From RPRI01 sp051233685 (GTDB lineage: Bacteria > Desulfobacterota > Desulfobacteria > Desulfobacterales > RPRI01), in contig NZ_JBAMMY010000028.1 of the NCBI RefSeq assembly GCF_051233685.1, forward strand, positions 1 through 6,219: a stretch of 6,219 nt of DNA, read 5' to 3'. A model generated the notes under the pieces. That model saw only the letters and a list, made by a program, of their open reading frames with translations, searched no databases and was not told where the DNA came from. A program made the position numbers and the translations under genes. Positions 1 through 4,882 of the stretch are shown here, in pieces. The stretch's first letter is position 1, and the number at the start of each line of letters is the position of its first letter.

Positions 1-359
1 AATACATTAAAATAACTTTGATGGATGTTATCTATTAGCGGCAATCTGTTGAAAAGAGTCCTTGCGGCAAGAGATTTTATATTTCCGGCACTGCTCGTTT
101 CTTTTGCCAAATTTTTTATTTCCGCGGATATAAGTGCAACATTATCAATGTCGGCTTTGACCTCATGCACGGATCTCATCTGAAATTTTTCATGCTCATA
201 TGCCCTGCCGTAGCAGAAGGTACATCTGTTCCATGGGCAGTTTCTGGTAACTCTTATAAGAAGTGAATTACTGCCTTCACTGGGAGGACGTATCGGCCCC
301 ATCTCGAACGAAAGCACGGGAAGTTTATCGTGTTCTTTATTTAACATGAACGTATCCAT
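1..359 (-). CDS. Radical SAM protein, N-terminal part (cut by window edge)
   Basis: Reading from an ATG at 359 toward the left edge gives 119 codons without a stop, so only the N-terminus is present. Residues 36-49 read RVTRNCPWNRCTFC, with Cys41, Cys46 and Cys49 spaced CX4CX2C, a known variant of the radical-SAM CX3CX2C loop that holds a [4Fe-4S] cluster and S-adenosylmethionine. The preceding GPIRPPSEG segment and following YGRAYE fit my memory of a radical-SAM group common in anaerobes. Such enzymes make a 5'-deoxyadenosyl radical in the cytoplasm; the substrate here is unknown. No clear Shine-Dalgarno precedes the ATG, so Met5 is another possible start. The gene lies 62 bp downstream of the epimerase gene on the same strand and could be co-transcribed. 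The fold is fairly sure, the function is not. Confidence 0.8.
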   Translation of the reverse strand, partial: MDTFMLNKEHDKLPVLSFEMGPIRPPSEGSNSLLIRVTRNCPWNRCTFCYGRAYEHEKFQMRSVHEVKADIDNVALISAEIKNLAKETSSAGNIKSLAARTLFNRLPLIDNIHQSYFNV

Positions 360-421
360 TTTATTTTAAACATACGGTTATATAAAATCAGGCAAAAAGA
401 AAATTATGTTTCAAATTTATT

Positions 422-1318
422 TCAGGTAACAACCAGTGTCGGTTTGCAACTTTTTTTCTTTATAGTCATCTCAAGGCCCTTTTGAAGATCAACAAAAGCA
501 TAAGTTCCTAACACTTTTTTTAATTTACTGTTATTTACAGTCAATTTTGCAGGTACTGAATTTACCAATCTTATTTCCGGTTGTGTTTGTGTAACAGTTT
601 TTAATATATCGATCAGTTTTTTTATACTTACCGAACTGCCGTATGAAAGATTGTAAACATCATTTTTAAATTGAGAATCTTCTCCAGCCCTAATAAGTAT
701 ATTAATAACATCATCTACATATATAAGATCAAGCTGGGACTCGCCATTGCCGAACAATTCAAGTTTTTCATTTTTTTCTATTCGATCGATAAATGTTGCA
801 ACAGCAGAATTATAATTGGGACGGCACCCGGCCCCATAAATGTTTGAACCTCTGAATATACAATAATCAACGAGTCCATTTTTAGCCGCTTCCTGAATTA
901 ACAACTCCTGTACTAATTTTGTAAGTCCATAATAACTGGAAGGCCCGATTTCGCTATTTTCAGTATAAATATCTTCTTCAGCTGAATAAACATGTATGCT
1001 TGACAATAATACAATTAACGGTTTTTCACTGCAAAAGCGCCGAACTCCGTCTATTAAATTTCTTGTAGCCAGAACATTATTTTTAATCATGGATTTATTG
1101 GCAGGCGAATATCCCGACCCGGCATTAATTTCTGCAAGATGGAAAACAACTTTCACATCCTCTAAAAATGTCTTCAGGGTATCAATTTCTTCCAAACGAT
1201 GTTTTTTATCCAAATCCAATATTCTGGCATTTGGCAGTCTTTGATTTAATTTGCTTCCAACAAACCCATTACTTCCTGTAATTGCTACATGTTCTTTCAA
1301 ATCCACTAAATTTTTCAT
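422..1318 (-). CDS. NAD(P)-dependent epimerase/dehydratase (extended SDR)
   Basis: This 298-residue protein has the layout and normal length of the extended short-chain dehydrogenase/reductase family. Residues 14-21 (TGSNGFVG) are the Rossmann GxxGxxG loop, Asp35/Asp37 end the second strand and should bind the adenosine ribose, and HLA is at 60-62. The catalytic set is Ser107 (SSIHVY), Tyr130 and Lys134 (YGLTK). The substrate half shows RGSNIYG at 156-162 and a GNGESQLDLIYVDDV stretch at 190-204, a form of the GxGxQxRDFxxVxD motif of UDP- or dTDP-sugar epimerases, in which the usual Arg is Leu. It probably acts on a nucleotide-activated sugar for surface polysaccharide in the cytoplasm; the exact sugar cannot be read. 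The start is supported by AGGA at 1325-1328, six bases upstream of the ATG. The Lys-rich tail (IKKKSCKP) is unremarkable. Confidence 0.9.
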   Translation of the reverse strand: MKNLVDLKEHVAITGSNGFVGSKLNQRLPNARILDLDKKHRLEEIDTLKTFLEDVKVVFHLAEINAGSGYSPANKSMIKNNVLATRNLIDGVRRFCSEKPLIVLLSSIHVYSAEEDIYTENSEIGPSSYYGLTKLVQELLIQEAAKNGLVDYCIFRGSNIYGAGCRPNYNSAVATFIDRIEKNEKLELFGNGESQLDLIYVDDVINILIRAGEDSQFKNDVYNLSYGSSVSIKKLIDILKTVTQTQPEIRLVNSVPAKLTVNNSKLKKVLGTYAFVDLQKGLEMTIKKKSCKPTLVVT

Positions 1319-1324
1319 CTTTCA

Positions 1325-1328
1325 TCCT
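1325..1328 (-). promoter_or_regulatory. Shine-Dalgarno of the epimerase gene
   Basis: AGGA on the minus strand, six bases before the ATG at 1318. It fixes the start of the epimerase gene. Confidence 0.7.
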
Positions 1329-1339
1329 AAATACAAATT

Positions 1340-1363
1340 AAAAAAAGTGTCCTTAATATAAGG
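1340..1363 (-). terminator. Possible weak terminator or attenuator
   Basis: On the minus strand CCTTA-TAT-TAAGG forms a 5-bp hairpin (1351-1363), followed after four bases by seven T residues (1346-1340). It lies directly before the epimerase Shine-Dalgarno. It could end transcription arriving from the right on the minus strand or attenuate the epimerase transcript. The stem is short and AT-rich, so the call is weak. Confidence 0.3.
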
Positions 1364-1528
1364 GAATTGCCCCTGATTTTTTTTATTAACATTTTATAGA
1401 GATTTTCACTTAAATTTTTATACCTAAACGCACATTGTTTAAATGTAAAGATAAAATTTAAATCTGCTATACAATGAAATTTTGTCAGCTGAATGTTGCT
1501 TTAAAGATTTAATTTTTTCCTGACACGA

Positions 1529-1591
1529 CTAAGCTGGCAATTCATCAAAATTGTTACCTGATTCCGGCAGGTCTTTACCGATAAATTTAAA
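1529..1591 (-). pseudogene. Possible C-terminal remnant of an unknown gene
   Basis: A 20-codon open stretch on the minus strand, preceded by an in-frame TAG and ending in TAG, encodes FKF followed by IGKDLPESGNNFDELPA. The composition looks protein-like instead of random AT-rich translation, and the local DNA is richer in G and C than its flanks. The segment contains a 5-bp inverted repeat ACCTG/CAGGT (1556-1572) that may be incidental. I do not recognise the family. It could be the surviving tail of a deleted gene or transposase, or chance. Confidence 0.2.
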
Positions 1592-1678
1592 CTATAGAAC
1601 AAATCTCAAAAGTCATAAATCAAGCTAAATTATTTTGATAAAAAGCAGTCTAAATACTAAATAACTTAATGATTTAAT

Positions 1679-1701
1679 GAAGATAATGCTTTATTATCTT
1701 C
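1679..1701. repeat. Perfect 9-bp inverted repeat with 5-base loop
   Basis: GAAGATAAT and ATTATCTTC flank the loop GCTTT. It lies 35 bp before the ATG of the transposase remnant. No strong T run follows on either strand, so it is a poor terminator; its role is unknown. Confidence 0.55.
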
Positions 1702-1735
1702 TTGATTTACCCAAACCAAGAAAAAGATATATAAT

Positions 1736-1813
1736 ATGAGCACTCTCTTTGATATTTGGAATACCATACAAAAGCAACTTTTTCCATCGACATATCAGAA
1801 CTTACCGGTATAG
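1736..1813 (+). pseudogene. Remnant of a transposase N-terminus (IS5/IS1182-like)
   Basis: An ATG-started 25-codon frame begins MSTLFDIWNTIQKQLFP and then leaves the expected path, ending STYQNLPV-stop. From memory of the family, IS5-type transposases often start with a short Leu/Trp/Ile-rich helix of this kind (W-x-x-I-Q-x-x-LFP), followed by an acidic LEEELGPLTEKQ-type segment, which is missing here. The simplest reading is an internal deletion or an out-of-frame junction just after LFP. The bases up to about 1890 may contain other scraps of the element, but no frame there is convincing. No terminal inverted repeat was found. The assignment rests on 17 residues and needs a similarity search. 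Confidence 0.4.
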
Positions 1814-1913
1814 ATAAGTCGCAGATATTTCTTCCGGGAAAGTGTCTCACTTATATTGGCACAGAGGGATGTCTCTGAACTACCCTAATTAATACATTGT
1901 TCAATATAGTTTA

Positions 1914-1947
1914 TAGGTATTCCGTTATATTTAATCGGAATGATACC
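1914..1947. repeat. Imperfect hairpin carrying a GGTAT half-site
   Basis: ATTCCG at 1919-1924 pairs with CGGAAT at 1936-1941. After a three-base bulge, GGT at 1916-1918 pairs with ACC at 1945-1947. The left arm begins TAGGTAT (1914-1920), the same seven bases that form the arm of the perfect palindrome 30 bp to the right. Confidence 0.4.
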
Positions 1948-1949
1948 AA

Positions 1950-1966
1950 TAGGTATATAATACCTA
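1950..1966. promoter_or_regulatory. Operator-like palindrome upstream of methyltransferase gene
   Basis: TAGGTAT-ATA-ATACCTA is a perfect 17-bp palindrome (7-bp arms, 3-base centre). A third copy of the arm sits at 1914-1920. The centre contains TATAAT (1956-1961), so a bound protein could mask a -10 element, although no good -35 box is spaced to it. It is about 90 bp upstream of the better promoter at 2058-2087. A regulator site is an inference from symmetry and position. Confidence 0.4.
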
Positions 1967-2057
1967 CATCCAAACAAAACTATCTGACTATAATTATATA
2001 TAATATCAGAGATATATAGTATTTTGTGCTTGGTGATAAAAATATTTCAAAAATATA

Positions 2058-2087
2058 TTGACCAAGATATATAAATATTTGTATAAG
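2058..2087 (+). promoter_or_regulatory. Sigma-70-like promoter of the methyltransferase gene
   Basis: TTGACC at 2058-2063 (five of six to the -35 consensus), an 18-base spacer, and TATAAG at 2082-2087 (five of six to the -10 consensus). Transcription would start near 2094, giving a leader of about 50 bases. The ACCAAG at 2061-2066 overlapping the -35 box is the inverse of CTTGGT at 2029-2034, a possible weak regulatory symmetry. Confidence 0.55.
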
Positions 2088-2131
2088 TTTTATGTATAAT
2101 GTTGTTTAATGTTTTATAAGCTTTCAAAATT

Positions 2132-2136
2132 TAGGA
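2132..2136 (+). promoter_or_regulatory. Shine-Dalgarno of the methyltransferase gene
   Basis: TAGGA, seven bases before the ATG at 2144. It supports the start that includes the complete N-terminal helix-turn-helix. Confidence 0.7.
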
Positions 2137-2143
2137 TTAAGCT

Positions 2144-3208
2144 ATGGGAAATTACATTACAATCAGCCAAGCCGCAAAAAAAATAGGTATAAGTTCTGAG
2201 ACACTTAGAAGGTGGGACAAAACAGGCAAACTCCAATCGCAAAGACATCCTATAAATAATTACCGTGTCTACAAAGATGAGCAGATTGACCATGTAATAA
2301 AAGAGCTTAATCAAATATATGTAACTGATTATGTTAATTCTTTACAATATCCTGTAACCCCTTTTTTTGCTACGAATATTGGCACGTTATACAATGAAGA
2401 TGTTGTAACTTTTTTTAAAACAATAAAAACATCATCAATCCAGCTAATTTTTGCTGATCCGCCATATAATATTCATAAAGCTGAATGGGATACATTTGAA
2501 TCACAAAAAGAATATGTCGATTGGAGTATGGAATGGATAAAAGAGGCTCAAAGAGTACTAGAACCGAATGGCAGTTTGTATATCTGCGGCTTTTCAGAAA
2601 TATTAGCCGACCTTAAATGGGCTGCAAGCAGTCTTTTCAAAGGATGTAAATGGTTGGTTTGGTTTTATCGAAACAAGGCTAATCTTACAAGTGATTGGGG
2701 CCGGTCTCACGAAAGCTTATTACACTTCAGGAAAAGCAGCAAAATAATTTTCAACGTTGATGAAGTAAGAGTTCCATACAATGCACACACGCTTAAATAT
2801 CCACATCATCCACAAGCAAAAAGTTCGCAATATGGAAATGGTAAGGAATATGTATGGTCCCCTCATCCTAAAGGTGCTAAACCAAAAGATGTTTTTGAAA
2901 TACCAACATTAACAAATAATTCGTGGGAAAGGGAAAAGCATCCGACACAAAAGCCTATAGAATTAGTAAAAAAATGCGTACTTGCCTCTTCGAATCCCGA
3001 CGGATTGGTCGTTGATCCTTTCGGCGGTTCAGGAACAACTTATGCTGTAGCAGAAGCATTTAACCGTAAATGGCTTGGAACAGAAACTAATATAGAATAT
3101 TGCAATACGATAAAAAGAAGACTTCAGGATCGAACACACATTGAAAGAATTGCCGACAATGGGGAAGAAGCGGAGGTAGCTGAACGCCGGAGAAGATTAA
3201 GAGGATAA
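2144..3208 (+). CDS. N6-adenine DNA methyltransferase (beta class) with MerR-like HTH
   Basis: This 354-residue protein is a fusion of two domains. Residues 4-55 are a MerR-like winged helix-turn-helix: ITISQAAKKIGISSETLRRW forms the two helices and RHPINNYRVY (34-43) the wing. From about residue 78 comes a DNA methyltransferase. Motif IV DPPYN is at 105-109, HPTQKP (motif X) at 266-271, and the SAM-binding DPFGGSGTT (motif I) at 291-299. Motif IV before motif I is the beta-class order, and DPPYN favours N6-adenine over N4-cytosine. It should transfer the methyl group of SAM to an adenine in a short DNA site and so protect host DNA from the nuclease encoded opposite. The HTH may help target recognition or let the enzyme repress its own or the nuclease promoter, as N-terminal HTH domains do in some 5-methylcytosine methyltransferases. 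All catalytic motifs look intact. The 3' end overlaps the nuclease gene by 12 bp. Confidence 0.93.
   Translation: MGNYITISQAAKKIGISSETLRRWDKTGKLQSQRHPINNYRVYKDEQIDHVIKELNQIYVTDYVNSLQYPVTPFFATNIGTLYNEDVVTFFKTIKTSSIQLIFADPPYNIHKAEWDTFESQKEYVDWSMEWIKEAQRVLEPNGSLYICGFSEILADLKWAASSLFKGCKWLVWFYRNKANLTSDWGRSHESLLHFRKSSKIIFNVDEVRVPYNAHTLKYPHHPQAKSSQYGNGKEYVWSPHPKGAKPKDVFEIPTLTNNSWEREKHPTQKPIELVKKCVLASSNPDGLVVDPFGGSGTTYAVAEAFNRKWLGTETNIEYCNTIKRRLQDRTHIERIADNGEEAEVAERRRRLRG
3197..3208. other. Tail-to-tail 12-bp overlap of the R-M genes
   Basis: The last 12 bases of the methyltransferase gene, including its stop, are also the last 12 of the nuclease gene on the other strand. No terminator fits between them, so each transcript probably runs into the other gene and gives antisense RNA. 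Confidence 0.85.
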
Positions 3209-4084
3209 TAATTTCCAGATATCTTCTGCAATAAATTTTGAGAAAGAGAAAATATGCTGGTTATACGGCACTTGTTTAGTAATAGGCGGTGGATCGACAA
3301 AGTAAACCCCTTCAAGTTCAGTCAGAAATTTCGTATACACCATAAATAGACCGGAAACAAATGTATAGCTAATTTGTTTCGTTTCTTTCCTTTGGACGTC
3401 ATTCAGAAAAATTCCTACAACTTTGACTGAGTGCTCGGCAAATTTTTGCATGAGAAGCTTATCGAGAAATATTTTCCCCATTCTGTCTTTTGATGAAGTT
3501 TTAAGAGAAACAACAATTTCATTTTCTTCTATTGATTTAGCTCCTGATTTTACAGAACCATGTGGAGAAAGAACAATATCTGTTTCGCATGAATACAATT
3601 TTTCACCGTCTTCCGAAGGATATGGAATTTTTAAAACGATTTTATTGTTTTTAATCCCTAATTCTGTGACAATGAGGCGAATTAATTCTTCGAATCTGTT
3701 TCCGACATGTTTTCTTGAACTATTCGGATTGCATAGAAAATCCATCCCGACACCCATTGACTGTTGTATAGTATAAACAACGGAGTTAATAATTTTATGT
3801 TCTTCCTCTGTAATAGTTTTGTTACTTTTTATCTTACTGATAATAGAAAGAAATATTTTATATTGATCATCAAAAACCAAGCTGTCGAAAATAAACAAAT
3901 TATTATTAATCGGGCGAGCAAATTTCGATGTCCCTGCCATTGAAGAAGATAAGATTATATAATCCCTAACTTTCACTCTCTCAGAAACGATATCAGACAA
4001 ATGCCCTAAAACTCTTTTAGTTACGTCCGAAAATTCTTCAAGGCTTTTTTTTGGTGTCTGCACGTCGTCAGGTAAAGGCTTCAT
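3197..4084 (-). CDS. Type II-like restriction endonuclease, PD-(D/E)XK fold
   Basis: This 295-residue protein has no signal peptide or membrane segment and faces a DNA methyltransferase gene, the usual setting of a cognate endonuclease. The nuclease core can be read in order: helix GNRFEELI (128-135) with Glu132, the strand-end acid Asp169 in CETDIV (166-171), and VSLKTSSKDR (192-201) with Ser193-x-Lys195. This corresponds to the E...D...(D/E/S)xK pattern of PD-(D/E)XK enzymes, with Ser in place of the usual second acid; Glu189 nearby could compensate. The length is typical of Type II enzymes. It should cut DNA lacking the partner's methyl mark; the site is unknown. No Shine-Dalgarno precedes the ATG, and an in-frame stop eight codons upstream rules out a longer start, so translation may be weak. 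I do not recognise the exact family, so the function rests on motif and context. Confidence 0.75.
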   Translation of the reverse strand: MKPLPDDVQTPKKSLEEFSDVTKRVLGHLSDIVSERVKVRDYIILSSSMAGTSKFARPINNNLFIFDSLVFDDQYKIFLSIISKIKSNKTITEEEHKIINSVVYTIQQSMGVGMDFLCNPNSSRKHVGNRFEELIRLIVTELGIKNNKIVLKIPYPSEDGEKLYSCETDIVLSPHGSVKSGAKSIEENEIVVSLKTSSKDRMGKIFLDKLLMQKFAEHSVKVVGIFLNDVQRKETKQISYTFVSGLFMVYTKFLTELEGVYFVDPPPITKQVPYNQHIFSFSKFIAEDIWKLLSS

Positions 4085-4159
4085 GATGTAATATTTTTGT
4101 AATCAAAAGGTTCAATATATCAGACTGATTGCAATTCTTTGAAATTTGTTTAGCGCAAA

Positions 4160-4210
4160 TTAAAAATTATTGCAATAAAATATAAGGTTCCTCGCTATTT
4201 CATATCTCAT
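4160..4210 (-). CDS. Possible leader peptide, 16 codons, strong ribosome site
   Basis: On the minus strand ATG at 4210 opens MRYEIARNLIFYCNNF-stop. It is preceded by AGGAGG (4225-4220) with nine bases of spacing, the strongest Shine-Dalgarno on this strand. It lies between an operator-like palindrome (4235-4252) and the nuclease gene, whose ATG is 75 bp beyond its stop. It could be a leader peptide, the start of a lost gene such as a former small regulator, or a ribosome site left from a rearrangement. The peptide resembles nothing I know. The ribosome site is clear; the coding role is uncertain. Confidence 0.35.
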   Translation of the reverse strand: MRYEIARNLIFYCNNF

Positions 4211-4219
4211 AATTTACTA

Positions 4220-4225
4220 CCTCCT
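4220..4225 (-). promoter_or_regulatory. Perfect AGGAGG ribosome binding site
   Basis: Full anti-16S complement on the minus strand, nine bases from the ATG at 4210. It does not serve the nuclease gene directly, which starts 126 bp further on and has no such site. Confidence 0.6.
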
Positions 4226-4234
4226 TTCAAAACA

Positions 4235-4272
4235 GTATCAAAATCTTGATACATCCAACCAAAATGTGATAC
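4235..4272. promoter_or_regulatory. Operator-like palindrome with third half-site, nuclease side
   Basis: GTATCAA-AATC-TTGATAC is a perfect 18-bp palindrome (4235-4252), and a further TGATAC stands at 4267-4272. It lies upstream, in minus-strand terms, of the AGGAGG and of the nuclease gene. On that strand GATACT overlaps the right arm and could serve as a -10 element with TTGGTT 17 bases before it, a poor -35. The arrangement fits repression of nuclease-side transcription by a dimeric regulator. The binding protein is unknown; the HTH of the methyltransferase is one candidate. Confidence 0.4.
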
Positions 4273-4508
4273 AAAACACAAGCCCTAATTCCCTTCATTC
4301 TATATTATAATTCTAATATCTTGTCATAATTACTTTTTTAAAAATTATCATTTTTTAATACTATTGGTGTGATTTTTGCTGCATCTAATAGACATGGTCT
4401 TATAAAATCCGGAAATACGCATGGTGGGGGAATACAGATAATTAAGAATATTTTAATTTTTAATTAATATTTATAATATCTTGATATATTATCTAATATA
4501 AGATTAGT

Positions 4509-4523
4509 CAGGAATTATTCCTG
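4509..4523. repeat. Perfect 15-bp palindrome
   Basis: CAGGAAT-T-ATTCCTG in otherwise featureless AT-rich DNA. It is too far (about 360 bp) from the isomerase gene for a simple operator. No function is assigned. Confidence 0.4.
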
Positions 4524-4610
4524 TTCATAAAATCAAATTGCATACTAAGTTTAATACATAATATATCAGTAAACTTTCCATACCAAATGTTTTATGCCAT
4601 TCAGGCGGTT

Positions 4611-4683
4611 CCTGCCCCGGGATTGTTTAATCCGGGAGTAAAATCCAATAACCGGTTGTGTAATTTATTAATACACTCCGGAT
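4611..4683 (+). ncRNA. GC-rich structured element, candidate leader RNA or sRNA
   Basis: About 45% of bases 4595-4694 are G or C, far above the surrounding DNA. AATCCGGG (4629-4636) can pair with CCCGGGATT just upstream (4616-4624, one bulged G, GTTT loop). Alternatively ATCCGGGAGT (4630-4639) can pair with ACTCCGGAT downstream (4675-4683, one bulged G). The two stems exclude each other. A run of six T follows at 4718-4723, without a convincing terminator stem. It lies 200 bp before the isomerase gene on the same strand. It matches no riboswitch class I know; it could also be relic coding DNA. Confidence 0.25.
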
Positions 4684-4804
4684 ACCTGATGAAGCAAAGA
4701 GTAATGATGCTGGAACTTTTTTACAAAAACATAAATTTTTATAATATTTTCTTTTATTATCCGATAAATTTTCAAAATGTAAAGACTGCATAATCGCTTA
4801 ATAT

Positions 4805-4825
4805 ATACTTATAAAATATAAGTAT
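4805..4825. promoter_or_regulatory. 21-bp palindrome upstream of the isomerase gene
   Basis: ATACTTATA-AAA-TATAAGTAT has perfect 9-bp arms and ends 57 bp before the isomerase ATG, where an operator overlapping the promoter would be expected. No clear -35/-10 pair could be assigned around it. AT-only palindromes are easier to get by chance in this DNA, but this one includes a C/G pair in each arm. Confidence 0.35.
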
Positions 4826-4866
4826 TAATATGATACAGCTTAATTTCTTTGTATTTAACCTATTAA

Positions 4867-4871
4867 AAGGA
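4867..4871 (+). promoter_or_regulatory. Shine-Dalgarno of the isomerase gene
   Basis: AAGGA, 11 bases before the ATG at 4883; rather long spacing but the only candidate, and the start gives a complete signal peptide. Confidence 0.55.
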
Positions 4872-4882
4872 TTTTTACCGAA

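Larger units (their letters stand above)
1319..2143. other. Long AT-rich gene-poor interval with decayed sequence
   Basis: No intact gene longer than about 30 codons is credible here. From left to right it holds a weak minus-strand hairpin with a T run (1340-1363), a possible minus-strand gene-tail remnant (1529-1591), a 9-bp-stem hairpin (1679-1701), a transposase N-terminal remnant (1736-1813), and a group of inverted repeats plus a promoter upstream of the methyltransferase (1914-2087). The remnants suggest that insertion sequences landed here and were largely deleted. Confidence 0.6.
4085..4882. other. Long AT-rich interval with regulatory-looking symmetry
   Basis: There is no credible protein gene longer than about 20 codons. 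On the right flank of the nuclease gene it holds a 16-codon frame with a strong ribosome binding site (4160-4210) and a palindrome with a third half-site (4235-4272). The part from about 4290 to 4590 is nearly featureless AT-rich DNA apart from a small palindrome (4509-4523). A GC-rich structured element follows (4611-4683), then a 21-bp palindrome close to the isomerase gene (4805-4825). Confidence 0.6.

Noticed and set aside
1361..1386. Plus-strand AGGG/CCCT stem followed by eight T
   Set aside because: Only a four-base stem, and there is no plus-strand gene to its left that it could terminate.
3423..3776. 117-codon plus-strand open frame inside the nuclease gene
   Set aside because: Fully contained in the nuclease gene on the other strand, which has recognisable catalytic motifs; this frame has none.
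4184..4197. AAGGTTCCTCGCTA, 13 of 14 bases identical to the ISL3-like end at 6074-6087
   Set aside because: Tempting as a second IS end, but the similarity stops right after, and a few 13-of-14 matches are expected by chance among all pairs in a window of this size.
4406..4417. 12-base direct repeat AATCCGGAAATA, again at 6046-6057
   Set aside because: About the number of exact 12-mers expected by chance; the second copy overlaps a stop codon and there is no further shared sequence.
4587..4793. 68-codon plus-strand open frame
   Set aside because: No ribosome site, unlikely composition (runs of Phe, Tyr, Ile and Asn from AT-rich DNA in its second half), no recognisable motif. Its GC-rich first part is better explained by the hairpin-forming element at 4611-4683.
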